Below, in pieces: positions 23,925 to 31,447 of a DNA stretch of 39,668 bases (position 1 is its first letter; each line of letters opens with the position of its first letter). Origin of the DNA: an uncultured Eubacteriales bacterium (GTDB taxonomy: Bacteria > Bacillota > Clostridia > Oscillospirales > Oscillospiraceae); NCBI GenBank assembly GCA_958402445.1, contig CATXTO010000018.1:1-39668 (forward strand). Direction: 5' to 3'. The notes beneath the pieces were generated by a model that made no database searches, had not been told where the DNA came from, and saw only the letters and a list, made by a program, of their open reading frames with translations. The translations under genes and the position numbers were made by a program.

Positions 23925-25313
23925 TCAATATTTTTGCGTCCGCCCCTTATTCTGGTCCTGCTGTTTCATCAAACTCCTGCTTTCCCATCTTCTGCTTTTA
24001 AAATAGAGCAGGCCGACAAGGGCCGGCAAAATAGGGGAAAGCGCCTGCCCGAGATATACCCCGGAGAATCCAAACGCAAGAGGAAACGCCAGCAGCCAGC
24101 TGACGGGCAGACGCACAACAACCGCATCCAAAAGAGCGTTGATCATAGCGACAGTTGCGGAGCCGATCCCGATCGCAAAAGAATCGAAGGTATACAGAGC
24201 CGCATAGACCAGGCTGTTCAGTCCGCAGCACATTCTGAGGTACAAAATCCCGTCCTCAATCACCTCTGGATTCACCGGGTCAAAAAGCATCATAATTGGC
24301 CTGGCAAAAATCTGAATCAGCAGCATCACTGTAAAGGTAATCACCAGATTCAGGCAAAGGCCGCTCTTCGTTGTTTCCTTTACCCGATCTATATTATGTG
24401 CGCCCATATTTTGCCCGACCATCGCGGTAACGGCTTGTCCGACGGCCCAGCATGGCATCCCCGCAAACGTATTGACCTTTAAGCCGACGCCAGAGGCCGC
24501 GGCAACTGACACGCCAAACTGATTGAGCATACCGGTGATCAAAAGGTAGGAAATATTCACGACCACCATCTGGACGGCCGTAGGCAGTCCTACTTTTATG
24601 ATCACGATCAACGTATCCTTTTTGACTGCAAAGTGTTTGAGCTTAAAGTCAAACACAAAGCGCTTGCGTTTTAGATGAAGGATGGAGACCACAAGGGAAA
24701 TGCCCTGAGAAAAAATAGTCGCATACGCCGCGCCTTTCGTTCCCATGCCACATGGACCGACTAACAGTAAATCTAAAAGCACATTGACGGCGGTGGCAAC
24801 CCCAACAAAGTATAGCGGGCTTTTGGAGTCGCCAAACCCTTTCATCATGGAGCATACCGCGTTATATCCAAACACAAAAACGGTTCCATAGCAGATGATT
24901 CTCATATATTCCCCGGCATCCTGCATGGCGTCGGAGGGGATCTTCAACAGACCGAACAGCGGCTGATAGGCAAGCAGGGCAAGCGCGGTCACAACGGCGG
25001 AAGCGATCAGGGCGAGCGAAAATAACGTGCCCACGGTCTCACTTTGCCCCTTTACATCGTTTGCGCCTTTGTATTGGGCGATCAATACCGTACCCCCCAT
25101 GGTCACGCCGATACAGATGGAGTTGATGATAAAACTCACCATAGAGGCGTTGCTGATGGCAGCCAGCCCCGTTTCTCCGACAATCCGGCCTACCACCAGC
25201 ATATCGACAATACTGTAAAATGATTGAAGCAGGTTTGCCAATAGCAGGGGGAGCGCAAAGGCAATCAATTTTTTAGGTACGCTCCCCGTCGTCAAATTCT
25301 CTTTTTCAGTCAT
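23925..25313 (-). CDS. MATE family multidrug efflux transporter
   Basis: A 462-residue integral membrane protein with about 12 helices in two homologous halves. Features typical of MATE antiporters: the N-terminal IAFALPLLLANLLQSFYSIVDMLVVGRIVG, SICIGVTMGGTVLIAQYKGA, and the second-half IKVGLPTAVQMVVVNISYLL and GMPCWAVGQAVTAMVGQNMGA. It would export cationic drugs using a Na+ or H+ gradient. The start at 25313 lies behind AAAGGAACGGAATGGG. Directly upstream is a remarkable leader: a strong promoter, a 33-codon ORF and two terminators, the last ending 20 bases before the start. This points to attenuation control. UvrA-like, CPBP and later genes follow on the same strand. Confidence 0.93.
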   Translation of the reverse strand: MTEKENLTTGSVPKKLIAFALPLLLANLLQSFYSIVDMLVVGRIVGETGLAAISNASMVSFIINSICIGVTMGGTVLIAQYKGANDVKGQSETVGTLFSLALIASAVVTALALLAYQPLFGLLKIPSDAMQDAGEYMRIICYGTVFVFGYNAVCSMMKGFGDSKSPLYFVGVATAVNVLLDLLLVGPCGMGTKGAAYATIFSQGISLVVSILHLKRKRFVFDFKLKHFAVKKDTLIVIIKVGLPTAVQMVVVNISYLLITGMLNQFGVSVAAASGVGLKVNTFAGMPCWAVGQAVTAMVGQNMGAHNIDRVKETTKSGLCLNLVITFTVMLLIQIFARPIMMLFDPVNPEVIEDGILYLRMCCGLNSLVYAALYTFDSFAIGIGSATVAMINALLDAVVVRLPVSWLLAFPLAFGFSGVYLGQALSPILPALVGLLYFKSRRWESRSLMKQQDQNKGRTQKY

Positions 25314-25332
25314 CCCATTCCGTTCCTTTCTC

Positions 25333-25372
25333 AAAAAAGCAGAGGGCCTGCACAATTCTGTGCGCCCTCCGC
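25333..25372 (-). terminator. Second leader terminator before the MATE gene
   Basis: Minus strand: GCGGAGGGC...CACA-gaat-TGTG...GCCCTCTGC (one mismatch, small internal loop), followed by six T (25338-25333), immediately before the ribosome site GAAAGGA. Confidence 0.75.
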
Positions 25373-25384
25373 TGTGTGTCATTT

Positions 25385-25428
25385 AAAAAAGACAGCAAAA
25401 GGCCGCAGACAAAACACTGCCTGCGGCC
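25385..25428 (-). terminator. First leader terminator before the MATE gene
   Basis: Minus strand: GGCCGCAGGCA pairs with TGTCTGCGGCC (one G-U pair) around a 6-base loop, followed by TTTTGCTGTCTTTTTT. Confidence 0.8.
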
Positions 25429-25499
25429 TATAGCATCCTAAAAGTAGTATCTATGAAAAGCGCGAAAAGAAAGCCAAAATCAGTTGCCTGTTTTGGAGC

Positions 25500-25601
25500 T
25501 TACGATCTCATAGATTTTTTTCTCTCATTAGGCTCCGCACAATGTTTCGTGGTATCAACTTGTTTGGAGCCAAAGTCAATGCAGAATTTACCGAATAACA
25601 T
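25500..25601 (-). CDS. 33-residue leader peptide of the MATE operon
   Basis: A short ORF, MLFGKFCIDFGSKQVDTTKH plus 13 more residues ending SMRS. GGAAAGG lies 9 bases upstream of its ATG, and the inferred transcription start near 25627 is only about 10 bases before that site. The stop at 25500 lies about 70 bases before the first leader terminator. There is no strong homology I can recall; the argument is positional: strong promoter, good ribosome site, short ORF, tandem terminators, then a drug exporter. It is likely a sensor peptide whose translation controls read-through. Confidence 0.6.
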   Translation of the reverse strand: MLFGKFCIDFGSKQVDTTKHCAEPNERKKSMRS

Positions 25602-25632
25602 TGTACGCACCCTTTCCAGAGTTCTGAGCCTT

Positions 25633-25661
25633 ATTATAATGGCTCACTGCCATCCTGTCAA
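25633..25661 (-). promoter_or_regulatory. Consensus sigma-A promoter of the MATE operon
   Basis: Minus strand: perfect TTGACA (25661-25656), 17-base spacer, perfect TATAAT (25638-25633). With transcription starting near 25627 the leader before MATE is about 314 bases. Confidence 0.85.
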
Positions 25662-25734
25662 TGCTGCGCGCCAAAAGTTCCGAATCGTTTGGCGATTCGA
25701 AGGAGGCTTTTTATTTTGCCGGCAAGCCCGCTCG

Positions 25735-26010
25735 TTACTGCTTCGGGACAATGACCAGGTTATCACTGTCAGCGGGGTCCTTGAACTGTACGGTCATATC
25801 CCCCTCGTCTTCCGGCTGGCTCGGATCAGAGCTGCTGGGGTCGCCGCGCTCGCTGGGAGAGGCGGCCGGCGGAGCAACGGTAACACTGCCTGCCTGGGTG
25901 GGCGTGGGTGTCCGGCCCTCCTTGTCCTGGCCATCCCCACAGACGGAGAGGGTAAAGATCATGGCAAGGCAGACAAGGACGCCGGAGAGCGGGATCCTAT
26001 ACTTTTTCAT
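25735..26010 (-). CDS. Small predicted lipoprotein
   Basis: A 91-residue protein with a signal peptide (MKKYRIPLSGVLVCLAMIFT) and a lipobox LSVC with Cys24, so it should be lipid-anchored outside the cytoplasmic membrane. The mature part is Pro/Ser/Asp/Glu-rich (TPTPTQAGSVTVAPPAASPS) and ends DMTVQFKDPADSDNLVIVPKQ; I recognise no domain. The start overlaps the stop of the ATPase gene as ATGA, so it is the last gene of the permease-ATPase-lipoprotein operon. A role as accessory to the transporter is inferred from position. Confidence 0.8.
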   Translation of the reverse strand: MKKYRIPLSGVLVCLAMIFTLSVCGDGQDKEGRTPTPTQAGSVTVAPPAASPSERGDPSSSDPSQPEDEGDMTVQFKDPADSDNLVIVPKQ

Positions 26011-26645
26011 AGGACTTCCCTCACTTCTAATTTTTTATGTTTCATGGCCAAAACCACGTCGGCCTGCTCCGCCACGGCCGCGGAATGGGTCACGACGACG
26101 ACGCACTTGCCGAACTGTTGGGCGCTCTCCCGCAAGATGGCCGTGATCTCCGCAGCGGTGTCCTCGTCGAGATTACCCGTCGGCTCGTCGGCCAGGATCA
26201 CCGGAGCGTCGGAGGCCAGGGCTCTGGCAACCGCCACCCGCTGCTGCTGTCCGCCGGAGAGTTTTAGTACATTGCGTTTGGCTTCTTCTTTGGTAAGGCC
26301 CAGCCGCTCCAGAATCGGCAGGGCGGCTCTCTTTGCCGTCAGAGCCGTATTTTCAAGGGGAGTCATGTAGTCAATCAGGTTATAGCTTTGGAAAATCAGG
26401 GAAATACGGCTCCGCCGGTGGTACTCCAGCCCCTTTTCTGAAATGTCCTCTCCATCGAACAGGATATTCCCCTGTGACGGCGTATCCAGGCCCCCTAGCA
26501 GGGAGAGCAGCGTCGTTTTGCCCGACCCGGAGGGACCCAGAATCGCATACATCTTTCCCGTTTCCAGCGTGGCGCTGACGCCGGATAAAACCGGTCTTCC
26601 TTTTTTATAGGCATAGGAAATATTTTGTAAGTTCAAAGTTGACAT
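26007..26645 (-). CDS. ABC transporter ATP-binding protein, MacB/LolD type
   Basis: A 212-residue ATPase with Walker A GPSGSGKT (about 38-45), Q-loop FQSYNLIDYMTP, signature LSGGQQQRVAVARAL, Walker B VILADEPTGNLD and the switch His in VVTHS. The sequence after the Q-loop and the DEPTGNLDxxT pattern are typical of ATPases paired with FtsX-type permeases (mechanotransmission rather than classic transport). It is paired with the permease 13 bases upstream. AAGGAGGAAGCGAGC precedes the ATG. It probably drives envelope-stress or peptide-related work with the lipoprotein; the substrate is unknown. Confidence 0.93.
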   Translation of the reverse strand: MSTLNLQNISYAYKKGRPVLSGVSATLETGKMYAILGPSGSGKTTLLSLLGGLDTPSQGNILFDGEDISEKGLEYHRRSRISLIFQSYNLIDYMTPLENTALTAKRAALPILERLGLTKEEAKRNVLKLSGGQQQRVAVARALASDAPVILADEPTGNLDEDTAAEITAILRESAQQFGKCVVVVTHSAAVAEQADVVLAMKHKKLEVREVL

Positions 26646-26658
26646 GCTCGCTTCCTCC

Positions 26659-28080
26659 TTAGCTCATTTTGGACAGGATTTCTCGCGGCTTCAGCCGCAT
26701 GACCGTGATGGACGAGACACCGACGGCGGCGAGGATGACGGCAAATCCGATCAGGTAGAGTGCCGCGAGGCTATCCAGCCCCACGGAGACCTGGATGCCA
26801 GTATCAGGCGCTGTAAGGTTCTCTTCGTCTCCAATCACAGCCACGCCACCCCTATCCGCAGCGATTTGCCCCTGCTGTGGTTCGACCTGCTCCTGCTGCA
26901 CGCTGCTTTGCGCCAAGAGACGTTCGCCGATTTGGTCGGCGATGGCGTTGCTAGTGAAAAAGGAGAGACCAAAGGCGAGGACGGCGATCAGGCCTACCTC
27001 CATCAAATGCTGCCCAACGACGGCGGATTTTTTGATTCCCACAGAGAGGAACACACCGATCTCATGGATGCGGGTTTTCGCCCAGAGCATGAGGATCAAA
27101 GCCAGAATGATGGCGCTGACGGCAATGATTATGATCAAGAGGGTCACGATCAGTTCGTTCAAGGAGGTGAGGGGCGCTGCCGCCTTCAAATAGGTCTCAT
27201 TGTCCACATAAACCGTAAAGGCGTCCCAATCAATCGAAGCCAGCTTTTCAACCTCCGCTACGATCTGTTTCATATTCCGCGGGTCGTCCACGGTAACTTG
27301 AATCACGTGAAAGCCCTGTACCGCCGGGCTGTCTTCAATTTTGACGGCGGTATCCAAATCGGTAAAGATTCGGTTTTGAATTTTGTCGTAACTCGTGACC
27401 ATGTCTGCAATGCCTTCGATTTTACTGGGGACAAACAGCCCCACAATCTGGATTTTGACCTCTTTTCCCGTCGTGCTCTGCGTGGTGAGAAAATCCCCGA
27501 TGCTCAGTCCGTTCTTTTCCGCCAGATCCTGACTGATCACAGCTTTACCGGTGTCGTCCGCAGCGATGTGCCGGCCCTCGAACAAAGAGAGTGATCCAGA
27601 AGTGAAGAGCTCATTGTCCTGGGTCCCCCATACGCCCAGGACCTTCGTCTGCTTTCGGTAGGCTTCGTCAATGGGGATCGTACCGGGGAACAGCGACAGG
27701 TCTTCAAAGGCGGAGAGCACTTCCGTCGATGCGCTGCAGTATTTGATTCCCTCCAGCTGCTTGACCTCGTTTACATGCTCGGGGGTGAACTGCTTGGTGG
27801 AATACATCACAAAATCTGACGATTGCTTCGCATCGTCGCCGCGCTGCGGCCCATCCACCGGCTCCTTGACCATGTAAGGATTCTCATCCGACCAGTCCAC
27901 TGCGATCTCAAACTTGGCGCCCAAGCTCTGCCGCAGGTTCAGCTGGGCCGTTTCGGACGCCTTCCAGATGGAAAGACCGGTCAGGACAAAGGTCGCCATA
28001 ATCAACAGAATGACAAAGAGGAGAAGGGTTTTCCCCCTTTTCCGCGTGACGTATAAAAACGCCCGTTTTACAAAACTCAT
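26659..28080 (-). CDS. FtsX-type ABC permease (module 1)
   Basis: A 473-residue permease. An N-terminal membrane helix (LLLFVILLIMATFVLTGLSIW, about residues 19-39) is followed by a large extracytoplasmic MacB-like domain (about 45-300, with SLFEGRHIAADDTGKAVISQDLAEKNGLSIGDFL) and an FtsX core with helices near 310-335, 355-385 and 440-460. Between the last helices is an unusual Gln/Glu-rich extracellular loop (QEQVEPQQGQ). AGGTAGTATGAGAC precedes the ATG. It heads the operon with the ATPase and lipoprotein and is preceded by the operator-like repeats at 28142-28174. The substrate is unknown. Confidence 0.9.
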   Translation of the reverse strand: MSFVKRAFLYVTRKRGKTLLLFVILLIMATFVLTGLSIWKASETAQLNLRQSLGAKFEIAVDWSDENPYMVKEPVDGPQRGDDAKQSSDFVMYSTKQFTPEHVNEVKQLEGIKYCSASTEVLSAFEDLSLFPGTIPIDEAYRKQTKVLGVWGTQDNELFTSGSLSLFEGRHIAADDTGKAVISQDLAEKNGLSIGDFLTTQSTTGKEVKIQIVGLFVPSKIEGIADMVTSYDKIQNRIFTDLDTAVKIEDSPAVQGFHVIQVTVDDPRNMKQIVAEVEKLASIDWDAFTVYVDNETYLKAAAPLTSLNELIVTLLIIIIAVSAIILALILMLWAKTRIHEIGVFLSVGIKKSAVVGQHLMEVGLIAVLAFGLSFFTSNAIADQIGERLLAQSSVQQEQVEPQQGQIAADRGGVAVIGDEENLTAPDTGIQVSVGLDSLAALYLIGFAVILAAVGVSSITVMRLKPREILSKMS

Positions 28081-28141
28081 GTCTCATACTACCTCCATTC
28101 GGGTGTTGTGCGCCTGAACGCAAAATTAGAATAACACTTAC

Positions 28142-28174
28142 GTGTGGAACCAGTATGAAACCAGCGTAGAACCC
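28142..28174 (-). promoter_or_regulatory. Three phased 11-bp direct repeats, response regulator operator
   Basis: Read on the plus strand as GTGTGGAACCA, GTATGAAACCA, GCGTAGAACCC, exactly 11 bases apart. Tandem 11-bp repeats on one helix face are typical of OmpR/PhoB-family binding sites. On the minus strand they are followed by TATTCT, a plausible -10, about 55 bases before the permease start. Confidence 0.65.
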
Positions 28175-28181
28175 AGATGAA

Positions 28182-28218
28182 ATGCAGCGGCTCCCCAATC
28201 GGCGGGGAGCCGCTGCAT
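28182..28218 (-). terminator. Terminator-like hairpin after histidine kinase 1
   Basis: ATGCAGCGGCTCCCC pairs exactly with GGGGAGCCGCTGCAT around 7 bases; the minus strand continues TTTCATC. It separates the kinase gene (stop 28224) from the promoter region of the permease operon. Confidence 0.65.
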
Positions 28219-28223
28219 GCGGT

Positions 28224-29339
28224 TTATCGAAGTGGAATGGTGAAGCGCATCCCGCTGGGCCGCTCCATGGGAGCAAAGGCATAGGGGATGTGAAGCGTTT
28301 TGAAAATGGTATCCACAATATAAAGGCCCAGGCCGTTCCCGCCGGTGTCCCGGCTCCGGGAGAAGTCCGGCCGATAGAACGGCTCGAACAGACGGGGAAT
28401 TTCCTCGCTGCTGATGGGGAGGCACTCGTTCTCAATGACCAGGCTATTTCCCGCCAGAGAGACGGAGACTGATTTTCCGGCCTCCGTATAGGCCACCGCG
28501 TTTGCAAGAACATTGGAGACGGCTTTGCTGAACTCCTTGACCGGGAGCCTGACCGGGAAGGAGTCTGGCAGCTCCAGAGAAAATGCGATCTGATGGGCCG
28601 CCGCGATCATCCGGTAGGGCTCGCAAAGCGCTGCGAGCAAATCTGCCAAGTCCGTTTGAACCGGCTCCTCCCACTGCGCCGCCAAACCGGGTTTGGAGGT
28701 CTCCAAAATATCATGGATCATGACGGCAAGCTGCTCGACCATCTCCTTGCACTCCGGCAGATAAGCCCCGTAATCCTGATATTTCCCAACGCCGAGGATC
28801 ATGTTTTCCAGTGTGGCGTTCAGGGCGGTGACAGGCGTTTTCAGCTCATGGGACGCCGTGCGCAGGAAGTCGGCCTTCGACCGCTCCAACTCGCTCACAC
28901 GGTCCTTTTCACACTCCAAGTGCTCGATGGTGGATAAGAGATCACGATACAGGCTGTTGATGTTTTGTGCCAGCGAGCCGATCTCATCCTTCGCGTAGAC
29001 CCTGCATCCCGCGGTTTTGTCCAGTTTCCTCATCCGCGCCGTCGCAGCGGAGATCTCCTGAATGGGACCGGAGATTCCCTTGGACAGCAGGAGGGAGCAG
29101 ACGACCGAAATCAGTAGAGAGCAGCTTAAAGAAATGGGCAGGGCTCTCTGCACGGCCTCGGTTACGATCTGCTCTTTTGCGACAGTGATGGTTAGACCCT
29201 CCTCCGCGCTGCTGGAGGTAAAGTCCAACTGCATTCGGGGGGCAAGTAAATAGACAAAGCCGTGGGTGATAACCACAACAAACAGCAGAATGCCTAGTGT
29301 GTAGAGAAAAATTTTAGGGAACAGCTTGAACCGTTTCAT
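28224..29339 (-). CDS. Sensor histidine kinase 1
   Basis: A 371-residue membrane sensor: helix 1 near residues 10-32, a short extracytoplasmic segment (about 35-65), helix 2 near 68-88, a HAMP linker, HisKA with phospho-accepting His164 (FLRTASHELKTPVTAL), and a C-terminal ATPase domain with N-box NVLANAVAYTEAGKS and G-boxes RDTGGNGLGLYIV. It should autophosphorylate and pass phosphate to the response regulator encoded just upstream (2-base gap). GAGGTGTAAAA precedes the ATG. The small sensing loop suggests detection within or near the membrane, as in sensors of cell-wall-active peptides; this is inference. Confidence 0.93.
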   Translation of the reverse strand: MKRFKLFPKIFLYTLGILLFVVVITHGFVYLLAPRMQLDFTSSSAEEGLTITVAKEQIVTEAVQRALPISLSCSLLISVVCSLLLSKGISGPIQEISAATARMRKLDKTAGCRVYAKDEIGSLAQNINSLYRDLLSTIEHLECEKDRVSELERSKADFLRTASHELKTPVTALNATLENMILGVGKYQDYGAYLPECKEMVEQLAVMIHDILETSKPGLAAQWEEPVQTDLADLLAALCEPYRMIAAAHQIAFSLELPDSFPVRLPVKEFSKAVSNVLANAVAYTEAGKSVSVSLAGNSLVIENECLPISSEEIPRLFEPFYRPDFSRSRDTGGNGLGLYIVDTIFKTLHIPYAFAPMERPSGMRFTIPLR

Positions 29340-29341
29340 TT

Positions 29342-30001
29342 TTACACCTCATATTTATACCCCACACCTTTGACTGTCACGATACAGTCCAGGCGGAGTT
29401 TCTTGCGCAGGTTTTTGATATAGGTATCCACGGTTCTGTCGATGATCGGGTTATCGTCTCCCCATAGATCGTCGAGAATTTGAGCGCGGGTCAGCACCAG
29501 CCCCTTGTGCTCCACCAGGAGCCGGAGCAAATCGATCTCCTTTGGGGTGATGTCGATTCTTCCATCCGGGCCGCTTGCCGTGTAGCCGGAGAAATTGACG
29601 GTCACATCGCCAAAGATCATGGTGTCCAGTGGCTTTGCTTGCCCGCTCCGGCGCAGAAGCGCTGTGATCCGCTTCCCCAGCAGAGCCATAGAAAAGGGCT
29701 TTGTCATGTAGTCGTCAGTCTGCTCGTCAAAGCTCATGATCTGGGTGTACTCGTCCTCGATTGCGGTGAGCATCAGCACGGGGACGGAGCTTGTCCGGCG
29801 AATCTCATGCAGGACGGATAACCCCGAAACCCGAGGCAGCATAATATCCAAAACAACCAGGTCAATTTTGTCCCCTTTGAAACGGGCCAGGGCCTCCGCA
29901 CCGTCGTAGGCGGGGATAACCTCATGCGCCGCGGAATTCAAATATTCACAGATCGCCTCGTTCGTCCGCTTGTCATCCTCTACGATTAACAATGTCGCCA
30001 T
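29342..30001 (-). CDS. OmpR/PhoB-family response regulator 1
   Basis: A 219-residue regulator: receiver domain with acidic pair Asp9-Asp10, phospho-acceptor Asp52 (VVLDIMLP) and Lys101 (MTKPF), then a winged-helix DNA-binding domain ending VKGVGYKYEV. The ATG at 30001 has GAGGTGATTTT upstream; the longer open frame has no ribosome site. It is the first gene of the regulator-kinase pair. A TATACT sequence (30035-30030) upstream may be the -10 of its promoter. The probable target is the permease operon with the 11-bp direct repeats at 28142-28174. Confidence 0.95.
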   Translation of the reverse strand: MATLLIVEDDKRTNEAICEYLNSAAHEVIPAYDGAEALARFKGDKIDLVVLDIMLPRVSGLSVLHEIRRTSSVPVLMLTAIEDEYTQIMSFDEQTDDYMTKPFSMALLGKRITALLRRSGQAKPLDTMIFGDVTVNFSGYTASGPDGRIDITPKEIDLLRLLVEHKGLVLTRAQILDDLWGDDNPIIDRTVDTYIKNLRKKLRLDCIVTVKGVGYKYEV

Positions 30002-30254
30002 AAAATCACCTCGTATTTTCGTTTCTTGTAGTATAACATATTGATGTGGAGGCAGTATGAATAGGCAGAAAAAATCATCGGCATGATCAGGCAATGGGGA
30101 TTGCCGCCTGTGTAGTGTACGCAGAGGCCGGCGCACATTGTTCCCTTAGAAACAAACTGAGAGGAACCGTGTTTTCAAACGAGCCACAACGATTCCGTGG
30201 TCATAAGAAGGCAGGCACTTCCGTGTCTGCCTTCTTATGACCATATGTGCATGG
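30002..30254. other. Intergenic region with a 20-bp hairpin at 30199-30242
   Basis: Contains the possible -10 TATACT of response regulator 1 (30035-30030) and an inverted repeat GGTCATAAGAAGGCAGGCAC (30199-30218) matching 30223-30242 with one G-U pair. The hairpin may end transcription of module 2, though no T-run follows. No gene is seen. Confidence 0.5.
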
Positions 30255-30637
30255 TCACTTGTCAATTACGACTTCTTCTCCACAAACAATGGAAGATACA
30301 ACTTTCACCACTTCCTCCAGTTCCATTTGCTCAGCAACGGTCTGATATCCCATGCCTTCTTGTTCAAATTCGGCCACATCCATATCGTAATAGCCGGATG
30401 GCGCATGGGTTTCGGGGTCATACGGCCATACGGCATAGAGCGGTAGCCAAAGGTGACAGCCGTTCCGCCGATATCCGATATTTCGTTTTCCGGCATGAGA
30501 GAATAGCAGCCATTCAGGAGAGCATTTTTTAAAGCCCTCATTGAAAACCCGCTGCAAGCCGCAACCTCCTCCGTCAATTTTGGGCTGCCGTCTTCAAAGT
30601 ACTCATGGTAAAAACCCATCCACACGGTATCCATCAC
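30255..30637 (-). pseudogene. Frameshifted small gene, unknown family
   Basis: The N-terminal part is coherent in one frame (VWMGFYHEYFEDGSPKLTEE, up to about MPENEISDIG near 30475). The C-terminal part is coherent in the neighbouring frame (GCHLWLPLYAVWPYDPETHA, then GYYDMDVAEFEQEGMGYQTV, ending GEEVVIDK at 30255). Neither frame alone looks natural across the junction, so an indel near 30460-30480 is likely. The rejoined product would be about 125 residues. I do not recognise the family. It lies just after the module 2 ATPase gene. Confidence 0.5.
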
Positions 30638-30667
30638 GATGTTGCTGGTGGCGTGCCATCGTCCGGA

Positions 30668-31423
<756 letters not shown>

Positions 31424-31447
31424 CAAAAGACCTCCCATCTTCCTGTA

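Noticed and set aside
25453..27594. Long plus-strand ORFs opposite the leader, lipoprotein and ABC genes
   Set aside because: They are shadows of well-supported minus-strand genes and of the leader, with no recognisable protein pattern.
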